11,650 nt of DNA from JACZXC01 sp036447375 (GCA_036447375.1 JAZFUU010000243.1:1-11650), one strand, 5' to 3'; positions 1 through 6,593 are shown, counted from the first letter of the stretch. Translations and numbers: made by a program. Notes: a model not told the origin generated them from the letters alone.

Positions 1-21
1 GGTGAGCGGTCGCTTGGCCAT
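1..21 (-). CDS. 5' end of an unidentified protein gene (partial)
   Basis: Reading leftwards from position 21, an ATG opens seven codons (Met-Ala-Lys-Arg-Pro-Leu-Thr) before the window ends. A GAGGAG ribosome-binding site lies at 34-29, seven bases ahead of the ATG, which is the main reason to believe in a real gene start. The gene would be divergent from the acetyltransferase gene at 203. Seven residues are too few to name the protein. Confidence 0.6.
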
Positions 22-28
22 GATGGAT

Positions 29-34
29 CTCCTC
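29..34 (-). promoter_or_regulatory. Ribosome-binding site of the gene leaving the left edge
   Basis: The minus strand reads GAGGAG here, a strong Shine-Dalgarno match, with seven bases to the ATG at 21-19. It fixes the start of the partial left-edge gene. Confidence 0.6.
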
Positions 35-93
35 GCAGTTCGGAGCGCGCCCGCGAGCGACGCGACGCCAGCTGCCCACCTGTTCGGAATCGC

Positions 94-115
94 GAGCGGA
101 AACTTGAGCGGAACC
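94..115. repeat. Short imperfect tandem repeat between divergent genes
   Basis: GAGCGGAAAC (94-103) and GAGCGGAACC (106-115) match at nine of ten bases with a 12-base period. They sit in the 181-base gap between the divergent left-edge gene and the acetyltransferase gene. Direct repeats in such a place can be operator half-sites, but nothing else supports that. I see no convincing -35/-10 pair in this gap on either strand. Confidence 0.3.
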
Positions 116-191
116 GGGCGGCTCGGTGGAGAAATGCCGGCTGGTGAGGTGGCGTGAGAGACCCCTCAAATAGGATCCAACCCGCCCACTC

Positions 192-195
192 GGAG
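192..195 (+). promoter_or_regulatory. Ribosome-binding site of the GNAT gene
   Basis: GGAG lies seven bases ahead of the ATG at 203. It supports translation starting at 203 in the first frame rather than at the ATG at 402 in the second frame. Confidence 0.5.
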
Positions 196-202
196 CACAC
201 CC

Positions 203-965
203 ATGACCGACAACACCTCGACCCCGCTCCCCAGCCGCCAGGTCGCGCGGCACAACGAGCTCGGACAGCCGATCGGTCCCGCGCTCGACTGGGAGCCCTG
301 CGAACCGCCTTCCACCACGCCGATGGAGGGCCGCTTCTGTCGGCTGGAAGCGGCCGACGCCAACCGCCACGCCGAGGGGCTCTTCGAGGCCGCGCGCACG
401 GATGCGGATGACCGGATGTGGACCTACCTGCCCCTACGGCCCCTTCGACAGCGCCGACGCCTACGGCCGTTGGATGCTCACGACCTGCGCCAGCGACGAC
501 CCGCTCTTCTTCGCGATCGTCGACCGCGCGACGGGCCGTCCCACGGGCATGGCGAGCCTGATGCGCATCGAGCCCGCGGTCGGCGTCGTCGAGATCGGCC
601 ACGTCCAGCTCTCGCCGCGGCTGCAACGGAGCAGCGCCGCCACCGAGGCGATGTTCCTGCTGCTGCGACGGGTCTTCGCGGAGGCCGGCTACCGCCGCTG
701 CGAGTGGAAGTGCGACGATCTCAACGCCCCGTCGCGGCGGGCGGCCGAGCGGCTCGGCTTCCGCTTCGAGGGAATCTTTCGGCAGGCGACGATCTACAAG
801 GGCCGAAATCGGGACACGGCCTGGTACTCGATCCTCGACGCGGAGTGGCCCGCCCTGGACGAGGCGTTCCGCAGTTGGCTCGACGAGTCGAACTTCGATG
901 CCGACGGCGCGCAGCGCCGGCCGCTGTCGGCCCTGCAGCCGCAACCGCCCTCGACCGCCTCGTGA
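203..965 (+). pseudogene. GNAT-family N-acetyltransferase, broken by a one-base frameshift
   Basis: This gene encodes a Gcn5-related acetyltransferase, which moves an acetyl group from acetyl-CoA to an amine; the substrate cannot be told. The first 77 residues lie in the frame of the ATG at 203 and contain NELGQPIG and an EGRFCRLEAAD segment, ending in WTYLP. The expected continuation YGPFDSADAYGRW, and everything up to the TGA at 963-965, lies in the next frame. Removing one C from the run of four at 431-434 restores WTYLPYGPFD and gives about 253 residues, a normal family length. After the shift come the fold's central strands (VVEIGHVQLSP), the acetyl-CoA-binding loop region near LQRSSAATEA, and the LNAPSRRAAERLGFRFEG helix-strand typical of RimJ/RimL-like members. 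I see no other damage. Either a sequencing error in the C run or a very recent mutation would explain it. The gene appears to stand alone and converges on the zinc-ribbon gene. Confidence 0.85.
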
Positions 966-966
966 G

Positions 967-999
967 CCCCACGTCCGTTTTGGGGATTCCGCGGAACCC
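967..999. terminator. Possible weak bidirectional hairpin between convergent genes
   Basis: The 37-base gap between the GNAT stop and the zinc-ribbon gene stop holds CCCCA (967-971) facing TGGGG (981-985), and the perfect palindrome TTCCGCGGAA (987-996), with GGG (983-985) able to pair with CCC (997-999) around it. The location suits a shared terminator. The stems are short and mutually exclusive. The only T run (978-981) lies between the CCCCA and TGGGG arms, not after a finished stem, so this is weak. Confidence 0.25.
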
Positions 1000-1002
1000 G
1001 GC

Positions 1003-1440
1003 TCAGTCTCCGTCCGGTATCTCGCCGCCCATGACGGCTCCCACCACCACCAGTACGAGGCCGATGCCCATCGTCCAGAACTTGGCGCGGGTGGGATCGT
1101 CGAAGGCTTCGAGCGGCATGAGAAGGATGAACTCGAAACCGACCAGGTTGATCAGGAAAGAGGCGATCGAAAGCGTCATCAACAACAGGCCGATCTGGCA
1201 GAACGTGGAACCCAAGCCCGATGTTCGCGGCAGCATCGGCTGAGCCGCTTCCCACGGCTGCATCGGCGGCGCCGCAGCCTGGACCGGAGCCATCTCTAGT
1301 TCCAGACTCCCCGCTCGTTCCAGATTCTCTCGTTCCAGTTGCTCCGCTCGGTCCCGCCACTTCTCGAACAGGATGCCGCACTTCGCGCACTCGCCGGGAG
1401 ATTCCTCGATCTGTTCGAACGCGCATTTGGGACACTTCAT
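1003..1440 (-). CDS. Small zinc-ribbon membrane protein of unknown function
   Basis: The protein has 145 residues in three parts. Residues 1-28 form a zinc ribbon with four cysteines in two CxxC knuckles (C3, C6, C18, C21), followed by GILFEKW. Residues 29-78 are a polar, then Pro/Ala-rich linker. The last part has two hydrophobic segments, about 82-108 and 122-138, that should span the membrane, so the ribbon probably faces the cytoplasm. The MKCPKC start with the later ECAKCGILFEKW is a recurring pattern in uncharacterised proteobacterial zinc-ribbon proteins; I know no function for it. I chose the ATG at 1440 because the ribbon begins there and because a longer reading (from 1563) would overlap the end of the upstream oxidoreductase gene. 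A GGGGG at 1447-1443 sits rather close to the ATG as a ribosome-binding site. It is ten bases downstream of the FrnE-like gene and probably co-transcribed with it. Confidence 0.8.
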   Translation of the reverse strand: MKCPKCAFEQIEESPGECAKCGILFEKWRDRAEQLERENLERAGSLELEMAPVQAAAPPMQPWEAAQPMLPRTSGLGSTFCQIGLLLMTLSIASFLINLVGFEFILLMPLEAFDDPTRAKFWTMGIGLVLVVVGAVMGGEIPDGD

Positions 1441-1450
1441 GACCCCCGGT

Positions 1451-2173
1451 TTATCGGTCGGCGGCGCCCCCCCCTTTTGCGCGCACGGGTACACCGCTGC
1501 GCAAGCGGGCACCACCGAACGAAAACTCCGTTTCTCGCGTGAGCCTGTCGCGACCGCGCTCACTGCGCCCGTGCATTCGCTCGACCCAACGCCGGTAGAG
1601 CGCCAACGGATGGGCCCCCACGATCACGGCGTCGTTGCCTTCGAGGCGAACCGCCGGCACCCCGGTGACGCCCGAGTCGAGAGCCTCCCGGTGCTCGGCG
1701 ACCACCTGCTCGAGCAGCGATGGATCCTCGCTCCGCGCGAACTCCGAGTCCGGAAGCCCCGCCTCGGACCAGACGCAACGGAGGACCGCGGGGTCGGAGA
1801 TGTCGCGATTTTCGGCGAAGTAGGCGTGAAGCAGGCGCGGGTGAATGCGCCGGAAGGCCTCGTCCCCCAGGCTCGCCGCGGCCTTCGCCACCCGGTGGGG
1901 CGGAACACTGTGGCTGGGCGGACCCGCGTCGCCCTGCCAGACCCGAAACTCTCCGCTGTCCGGCTCTTCCGCGGGACGCAGCCACGAGCGCGTGTAGGAG
2001 CGGAACTTCTCGAGATCGCGTCCCGGGGTGGGGCTGGGCCGGAGCAGATAGCTGCGCCAGATCAGCTCGACGCTGCCCCCGGACTCCCGCTCCAGGCGAT
2101 CCAGACGCACCGCTGCGTTGTAGCACCAGGGGCACAGGTAGTCGGAGTAGACGACGAAGCGCAGCGGCTCCAT
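1451..2173 (-). CDS. DsbA-family thiol-disulfide oxidoreductase, FrnE-like
   Basis: This 240-residue protein has a thioredoxin-type fold with a helical insert, as in the DsbA/FrnE family that makes or reshuffles disulfide bonds or handles thiol adducts. The active site is CPWC (C14-C17) after the first strand (RFVVYSDYLCPWCYNA), and the cis-proline loop is TGVPA (P173). The first 200 residues cover the usual family fold. Residues about 203-240 form an Arg/Gly-rich tail without family resemblance that ends just after a run of eight G on the coding strand. No signal peptide is seen, so it is likely cytoplasmic, like other FrnE-type members. The ATG at 2173 puts the first strand at the N-terminus; an in-frame ATG at 2215 would only add an Arg-rich 14-residue stretch. 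Neither has a strong ribosome-binding site. The gene is divergent from the aldolase gene and followed by the zinc-ribbon gene. Confidence 0.87.
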   Translation of the reverse strand: MEPLRFVVYSDYLCPWCYNAAVRLDRLERESGGSVELIWRSYLLRPSPTPGRDLEKFRSYTRSWLRPAEEPDSGEFRVWQGDAGPPSHSVPPHRVAKAAASLGDEAFRRIHPRLLHAYFAENRDISDPAVLRCVWSEAGLPDSEFARSEDPSLLEQVVAEHREALDSGVTGVPAVRLEGNDAVIVGAHPLALYRRWVERMHGRSERGRDRLTRETEFSFGGARLRSGVPVRAKGGGAADR

Positions 2174-2227
2174 TCGGCTGAGGCTATCACGGCGGGGTGC
2201 TCTTCGCGGCGCCATTTTGTCTTCGGA

Positions 2228-2255
2228 TTGCAGCCGCTTCGATCACGAGTAAAAT
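2228..2255 (+). promoter_or_regulatory. Putative sigma-70-type promoter for the aldolase gene
   Basis: TTGCAG (2228-2233) and TAAAAT (2250-2255) are separated by 16 bases, resembling the TTGACA/TATAAT consensus. Transcription would start near 2262, leaving a leader of about 35 bases before the aldolase GTG. The AT-rich -10 stands out against the GC-rich surroundings. The match is by eye and could be chance. Confidence 0.45.
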
Positions 2256-2286
2256 CGAGCATTCGTCCACTCACCGCTCACCCCTC

Positions 2287-2293
2287 GGAGAAG
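2287..2293 (+). promoter_or_regulatory. Ribosome-binding site deciding the aldolase GTG start
   Basis: GGAGAAG, with GGAG seven bases ahead of the GTG at 2298, supports GTG as the start codon. There is no competing ATG near the conserved N-terminus. Confidence 0.6.
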
Positions 2294-2297
2294 CATC

Positions 2298-3314
2298 GTG
2301 TCGGAACTCGAAAACAACGCCCGCGCTATCGTCGCACCCGGGAAGGGAATTCTCGCCGCCGACGAGAGCAGCCCCACCATCAAGAAACGATTCGATTCGA
2401 TCCAGGTCGAGTCGACCGAGGAGAGTCGCCGGTCCTACCGCGAGATGCTCTTCACCACGAAGGGAGCCGAGGAATACATCAGCGGTGTCATCCTCTTCGA
2501 CGAAACCATTCGCCAAAACGCCGGAGATGGAACCGCAATTCCGACACTGCTCGCGGGCAAGGGAATCCTACCGGGAATCAAGGTCGACACCGGCGCCAAG
2601 GTTCTGGCCGGAGCCCCGGAAGAGAAGGTCACCGAGGGCCTCGATGGCCTGCGCGACCGCATCGCCGAGTACCACGGGTTGGGAGCGCGTTTCGCAAAGT
2701 GGCGCGCGGTGATCACCATCGGTGATGGCATCCCCAGCGACTACTGCCTCGACGCAAACGCGCATGCCCTCGCGCGCTACGCGGCCCTCTGCATCGAAGG
2801 CGGCCTCGTCCCGATCGTCGAGCCCGAGGTTCTCATGGATGGCCGTCACACGATCGACCGCTGCTACGGAGTGACCGAGCGCGTCCTTCGGCGACTCTTC
2901 GATGCGCTCTACGACCACCAGGTGCCGCTGGCAGCCACGATTCTCAAGCCCAACATGGTGCTGGCGGGGAGCGAGTGTCGACAGCAGGCCGATGTTCGGG
3001 CCGTCGCCGAGCGGACGCTGAGCTGCCTCCGAAACGCCGTGCCCGCGGAAGTCCCGGGCATCGTCTTCCTCTCGGGCGGTCAGAGCGACGAACTCGCGAC
3101 CGCGCACCTCAACGAGATAAACAAACTCGGCGGCGGCCCCTGGGAGCTCAGCTTCTCCTACGGGCGCGCGCTCCAGGCGGCTCCGCTGAAGGCCTGGGCC
3201 GGCAAGGCAGAAAATGTGGCTTCGGCGCAGAAGGCCTATCTCCACCGGGCCCGCTGCAATGGGGCGGCCCGCAGCGGAAGCTACACATCCGAGATGGAAC
3301 GCAAAGCCGCTTAG
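2298..3314 (+). CDS. fba: Class I fructose-bisphosphate aldolase
   Basis: This cytoplasmic enzyme reversibly splits fructose 1,6-bisphosphate into dihydroxyacetone phosphate and glyceraldehyde 3-phosphate through a lysine Schiff base, in glycolysis and gluconeogenesis. The 338-residue protein is the glycolytic (eukaryote-like, metal-free) class I type, not the zinc-dependent class II. Visible landmarks are GKGILAADES (Asp22), GIKVD (Lys95), KWR (Lys134), the IVEPE acidic pair (Glu175, Glu177), ILKPNM with the Schiff-base Lys217, the phosphate-binding LSGGQSDE (258-265) and SYGRALQ (Arg290). It is slightly shorter than the roughly 360-residue animal enzymes, mostly at the ends. The C-terminal tail carries Tyr329, which may play the part of the mobile C-terminal tyrosine of animal aldolases. 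Translation starts at a GTG with a good ribosome-binding site and its own likely promoter. It appears monocistronic, diverging from the FrnE-like gene and converging on the flavin-reductase gene. Confidence 0.96.
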   Translation: MSELENNARAIVAPGKGILAADESSPTIKKRFDSIQVESTEESRRSYREMLFTTKGAEEYISGVILFDETIRQNAGDGTAIPTLLAGKGILPGIKVDTGAKVLAGAPEEKVTEGLDGLRDRIAEYHGLGARFAKWRAVITIGDGIPSDYCLDANAHALARYAALCIEGGLVPIVEPEVLMDGRHTIDRCYGVTERVLRRLFDALYDHQVPLAATILKPNMVLAGSECRQQADVRAVAERTLSCLRNAVPAEVPGIVFLSGGQSDELATAHLNEINKLGGGPWELSFSYGRALQAAPLKAWAGKAENVASAQKAYLHRARCNGAARSGSYTSEMERKAA

Positions 3315-3349
3315 CCCGCTTTATTCATGATCTCGAATGATGCGGGCTA
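3312..3349. terminator. Bidirectional hairpin between convergent genes, ends are both stop codons
   Basis: TAGCCCGC (3312-3319) and GCGGGCTA (3342-3349) are perfect inverted arms. After one mismatch (3320/3341) and two weak pairs, ATTC (3323-3326) pairs with GAAT (3335-3338), closing on an eight-base loop. The left arm begins with the TAG stop of the aldolase and the right arm ends with the complement of the TAG stop of the flavin-reductase gene. A strong symmetric stem at a head-on gene junction suggests a shared transcription terminator or mRNA end stabiliser. No T run follows on either strand, so simple intrinsic termination is not assured. Confidence 0.55.
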
Positions 3350-3829
3350 GGAGTCCGCAGGCGAGCGGTAGGCGCTCCCCCAATAGAGGAGCGGCTCCCG
3401 CTCCGTGCTTCGCGCCCACTCCACTCGCCCGACATAGATCACGTGGTCACCGGCGTCGTGGGTCGCCACCAGCGTGCAGTCCAGGGTCGCCGCGGTGCCG
3501 GCGAGCAGCGGCGCACCGGTCTTTCCGGTCTCGTATTCGAGGTCGACGAAACGAAGGTGCTCGTCCTCCTTCGAGGCGAACCGGTTCGAGAGCTCAGTCT
3601 GGTCGCGGGACAAGACATTCACGGCGAACACACCACCTTCGGCGATCAGCGGGTGTGTGTTCGACGTCTTGTCGGCGCAAACGAGCACGAGGGGCGGATC
3701 CAGGGAGACCTCGGTGAACGCGGACACCGTCATGCCGTGAACGCGATCGCCCGCTCGCGCCGTGACGATCGTGACTCCCGTCGCCCAACACGAGAGCGCT
3801 TTCTTGAAATCATCGCGGGAGACGGGCAC
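3347..3829 (-). CDS. Flavin-reductase-domain, FMN-binding protein
   Basis: The 160-residue protein matches the flavin reductase-like (split-barrel FMN-binding) family. Members use NAD(P)H to reduce flavin for a partner monooxygenase, or act as stand-alone flavoproteins. Family signatures in order are FKKALSCWATGVTIVTA (8-24), GMTVSAFTEVSLDPPLVLVC (32-51) with the following KTSNTHP, FAVNVLS (68-74), and the C-terminal HVIYVGRVEWAR and PLLYWGSAYR strands (129-155). Length is typical and the domain is complete. The start is a GTG at 3829 with GGAG (3840-3837) seven bases ahead. It lies 32 bases after the ABC1/UbiB-type kinase gene and is the last gene of the long minus-strand run. No oxygenase gene is adjacent, so the electron acceptor is unknown. 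Confidence 0.88.
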   Translation of the reverse strand: MPVSRDDFKKALSCWATGVTIVTARAGDRVHGMTVSAFTEVSLDPPLVLVCADKTSNTHPLIAEGGVFAVNVLSRDQTELSNRFASKEDEHLRFVDLEYETGKTGAPLLAGTAATLDCTLVATHDAGDHVIYVGRVEWARSTEREPLLYWGSAYRSPADS

Positions 3830-3836
3830 GGAAACG

Positions 3837-3840
3837 CTCC
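3837..3840 (-). promoter_or_regulatory. Ribosome-binding site deciding the flavin-reductase GTG start
   Basis: The minus strand reads GGAG here, seven bases before the GTG at 3829-3827. The conserved first helix follows directly, so GTG is preferred over any later start. Confidence 0.5.
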
Positions 3841-3861
3841 GGGTCTTTTCGAGCCCACAGC

Positions 3862-5229
3862 CTACACGGTCTTCGACGCGGGCGATACGCTGGGACTACG
3901 CTGTGTTGCACCGCCCCCCGCCAGGAACTCGAACACATAGGGTCCCAACACATCCAGCGGTCGGAGGCCCGGCGCGAGCTCCGCCATCAGCCCGTACAGG
4001 AGCGAGATGGCGCGCGAACACATGACCAACCCATCGGGAACACAAAAGCTTCGGATCTTCTTGAGGTGACTCCGCATGCGTCGGAAGTATTCGCCGAAGT
4101 CGATCCGGGCCATCTCCTGGGGCGTCAGATTGAAGTAGGCGGGGTCGAAGGTGAGCTTCGCAATCTCCCTGGCAACGGGCAGATCACGGGGCTGGATGAT
4201 GCCCCCATCCACCAGAGACTCGGCGTAAAGATTCGCATCGCGCAGAACCGAGGCCAGAACGTTCTTGCGGACCGAGGCCAGCACGACCGGGTCGATGCGG
4301 CGATTCATTCCGAAGTCGACGAGGCCGATCCGGCCGTCGGGACCGACCATCAGGTTTCCGGGATGCGGATCGCAGTGAAAGAATCCGTCGCGAAAGATCA
4401 TGTGGAGAAAGGCGCGCGTCACCCAAACGACCAGATCGTCCAGCTTCAATCCAGTCGCCGCCACGGCCGCGCTGTCGTTGATCTTGGCACCTTCGAGGAA
4501 CTCCATGCTGAGTACGCGCCGACTCGTCAGATCCCAGTGGATCGTCGGCACGCGGATGTGCCGGGCGAGCTCGGGATCTCTCGCGAGGCTGCCCCCGATC
4601 TCCTCCGCGGCCCTGCCCTCCTGGATGTAGTCCATCTCCGCGAGAAGCGTGTCGCGCAGCTCGCGATAGACCGGCATCATTTCGGCGATGAGTACGAAGT
4701 CGATCAGCCAAAGCGCCAGCCGGGTCATCGCCAGATCCACCGCCACGGCTCGCTCGATCCCGGGGTACAGCACCTTCACAGCCAGATCGCGGCCGTCCTT
4801 GGCCCGAGCCCGGTGAACCTGCCCCAGACTGGCGGCCGCCAGCGGCACCGGTTCGAAGGATTCGAAGCGCTCGCCGATCGGAGCCCCCAGCTCGGCCTCC
4901 ACCCGCGCTGCGATCTCGGCGAAGGGGTGCGGCTCGACGCGGTCTTGCAGGCGCGCGAGCTCGTCGGTGACCCCGTCGGGCATCACATCCACGCGCAGGC
5001 TCGCCACCTGGCCGATCTTGATGAGGCCCCCGCGCAGCCGTGTGGCCGCGTCGACGAAGGCCCGGGCGAAACGTCGCTGGCGCTCGAGCCAATCGTCGTC
5101 GCCGAGGCCGTGGAATCGCGACCCGCGGGACACCCAGATCCAGTACGCGTAGAGGTGGACTCCGCGTAGGATCAGCCCGAACAGCACCAGGCCGCGGTGA
5201 ACCAGAGAGATCGGCGAGGGACCGGACAT
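3862..5229 (-). CDS. ABC1/AarF/UbiB-family atypical kinase-like protein
   Basis: This 455-residue protein belongs to the ABC1/ADCK/UbiB family, atypical ATP-binding proteins linked to ubiquinone and other isoprenoid-lipid handling at the membrane. The family's KxGQ motif is LIKIGQ (69-74), and LARLQD follows at 91-96. The alanine-rich nucleotide loop is AAASLGQVHRA (131-141), the lysine strand is AVKVLYPG (Lys152), the catalytic-type loop is HCDPHPGN (Asp287) and the metal-binding DFG is at 305-307. All hallmark residues are present. A hydrophobic segment at about 10-33 could anchor it in the membrane, and I see no clear C-terminal pair of membrane helices as in E. coli UbiB. The ATG at 5229 has AGGA nine bases ahead; an upstream GTG at 5271 would add 14 residues but has no ribosome-binding site. 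No ubiquinone genes are nearby, so ubiB itself is not claimed. Confidence 0.9.
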   Translation of the reverse strand: MSGPSPISLVHRGLVLFGLILRGVHLYAYWIWVSRGSRFHGLGDDDWLERQRRFARAFVDAATRLRGGLIKIGQVASLRVDVMPDGVTDELARLQDRVEPHPFAEIAARVEAELGAPIGERFESFEPVPLAAASLGQVHRARAKDGRDLAVKVLYPGIERAVAVDLAMTRLALWLIDFVLIAEMMPVYRELRDTLLAEMDYIQEGRAAEEIGGSLARDPELARHIRVPTIHWDLTSRRVLSMEFLEGAKINDSAAVAATGLKLDDLVVWVTRAFLHMIFRDGFFHCDPHPGNLMVGPDGRIGLVDFGMNRRIDPVVLASVRKNVLASVLRDANLYAESLVDGGIIQPRDLPVAREIAKLTFDPAYFNLTPQEMARIDFGEYFRRMRSHLKKIRSFCVPDGLVMCSRAISLLYGLMAELAPGLRPLDVLGPYVFEFLAGGGATQRSPSVSPASKTV

Positions 5230-5276
5230 CCGCGTGCATCCTAGCCCCGATCCAAGAGCGGGGACGTTCACCGGCG

Positions 5277-6593
5277 CTAGCGAGGGTCGATCTCGAGCAG
5301 CGCCACGTCTCGAACGTTCGTCAGCGTGGGCCCCGTGCGAAACAGGCCCCCCTCGGCGGCGAAAAATACGTACGAGTCGTTCGCAGCGAGTGCGGCGAGG
5401 GCGTCGACGCCCCGCTCGCGGCCCCTTTCGACGGTTTCGCCGTCGGCATAGGCACCGGCCGCATCGGTGGGTCCATCGGTGCCATCGGTTCCGGCGGCCA
5501 GGATCCCGGACCCGCCGCGCCCGCGTAGCTGGAGGGACGCGGCCAGGGCGATCTCCTGACTCCGACCCCCCTTGCCGGGCCCGCGAACGTGAACCGTGCT
5601 CTCGCCCCCCGCGATGAGGCAGACCGGCCGGTCGCTGGCGGCCGCGAGCGCCAGCGCCCCCAGCCGACGGCCCACGGTGCGAGCCTCACCGGTGAGAGCC
5701 TCCTCGAGAACGATGGGAACCCAACCTTCCGCGGCGGCAGCCGCGGCCGCGGCCCGCAGCGCCGTGCCATTGTTGGCGAGCACGCGGGTCCGGACCCGGG
5801 CGAACACGGGGTCCCGGGGCTTGGGTGTCTCCTCGATTTCTCCCCGCACACCCGCCGCCAGGTGGGCCCATACCGGAGCCGGCAGCCGGCGCTGAGGGTC
5901 GGCGTCATCGAGGGCGTGAAGGGCATCGGCGTAGGAGCTGGGATCCGGCGCAAAGGGGCCGGAACCCAGCACGTCGAGGCGATCGTCGCGCACATCGGAG
6001 ATCGCCAGAACCTCGATGCACCGGGCCCGACTCCTTCGCGCGAGGCGACCGCCGGACACCGCACTCAGATGCTTGCGCACGGCGTTGAGTGTTTCGATAT
6101 CGGCGCCGGCATCGAGCAGAACGGCCGTCGTTCGCGCCACGTCGGCGAGGGTCAGCCCGGGTGCGGGGCAACTCAGCAAGCTGGACGCCCCGCCCGAGAG
6201 CAGCACAACCAGCACCTGCTCGGGTCCGGTTTCCTCAACGAGTGTCAGCGCTTCGCGGGCGGCGGCCTCGGATCGAGGATCGGGCACAGGATGCGCAGTC
6301 TCGCGAAGAGCGATGTGCTCGAGGGCGACGCCGTGACCTTCTTTCGTGATGGCGAGGCCCGACTCGATCCAGTCCCCCGCTTCGCACTCCAGGGCCTGCG
6401 CCATGGCAGCCGCGGCCTTTCCGACTGCCAGCACACGCAGCCGCACCCCCGGCCGGAGCCCAGCGTCCCCGATCCAGAGTTCGCCGTTCCGGCGGGAAAC
6501 GGCGGCGCGCACGGCGGCCCCCGCGTCCACCGCCTCCAGAGCGCGACGAAAATGAGATTCCAGTCGGGCCCGGCGTTTCCCGGCCGGGTTCAC
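5277..6593 (-). CDS. Glycerate 2-kinase, MOFRL/TtuD (GckA-like) type
   Basis: The product should phosphorylate D-glycerate with ATP, giving 2-phosphoglycerate that enters lower glycolysis. The 438-residue length fits the two-domain DUF4147 plus MOFRL family. Landmarks are VLAVGKAAAAMA (54-65), ITKEGHG (82-88), HPVPDPRS (101-108), LLSGGASSLL (131-140), NAVRKHLSAVSGGRLA (170-185), SDVRDDRLDVLGSGP (199-213), and in the C-terminal MOFRL domain GKGGRSQE (340-347), AGTDGTDGPTDAAGA (367-381) and TGPTLTNVRD (420-429). I chose the GTG at 6593 because it shares GTGA with the lipoprotein gene's TGA stop, a classic coupled junction. Longer readings only run into the lipoprotein gene in another frame. No ribosome-binding site precedes it, which fits coupling. 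An Ala run lies at 281-288. It is followed 47 bases later by the ABC1-family gene. Confidence 0.93.
   Translation of the reverse strand: MNPAGKRRARLESHFRRALEAVDAGAAVRAAVSRRNGELWIGDAGLRPGVRLRVLAVGKAAAAMAQALECEAGDWIESGLAITKEGHGVALEHIALRETAHPVPDPRSEAAAREALTLVEETGPEQVLVVLLSGGASSLLSCPAPGLTLADVARTTAVLLDAGADIETLNAVRKHLSAVSGGRLARRSRARCIEVLAISDVRDDRLDVLGSGPFAPDPSSYADALHALDDADPQRRLPAPVWAHLAAGVRGEIEETPKPRDPVFARVRTRVLANNGTALRAAAAAAAAEGWVPIVLEEALTGEARTVGRRLGALALAAASDRPVCLIAGGESTVHVRGPGKGGRSQEIALAASLQLRGRGGSGILAAGTDGTDGPTDAAGAYADGETVERGRERGVDALAALAANDSYVFFAAEGGLFRTGPTLTNVRDVALLEIDPR

Noticed and set aside
402..965. Separate 187-residue gene starting at the ATG at 402
   Set aside because: Its first ten or so residues are out-of-frame translation of the upstream part of the same acetyltransferase; real similarity begins only at the frameshift, and the ribosome-binding site lies at 192.
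203..1243. 346-residue open frame continuing past the GNAT frameshift
   Set aside because: After WTYLP it turns into Arg-rich low-complexity sequence, and beyond 1003 it is antisense to the zinc-ribbon gene; it is the frameshifted tail.
1373..2725. 450-residue plus-strand open frame over the FrnE-like gene and into the aldolase
   Set aside because: It is antisense to a well-supported CPWC oxidoreductase and out of frame with the aldolase; Arg/Gly/Pro-rich content is typical of shadow frames in GC-rich DNA.
1638..3583. Identical 16-base stretch CCTTCGAGGCGAACCG at 1638-1653 and 3568-3583
   Set aside because: Both copies lie inside unrelated coding genes in different reading frames; with the strong base bias a chance match of this length is plausible.
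4066..5169. 367-residue plus-strand open frame opposite the ABC1-family gene
   Set aside because: Mirror of a gene with complete family motifs; no ribosome-binding site and no recognisable domain.
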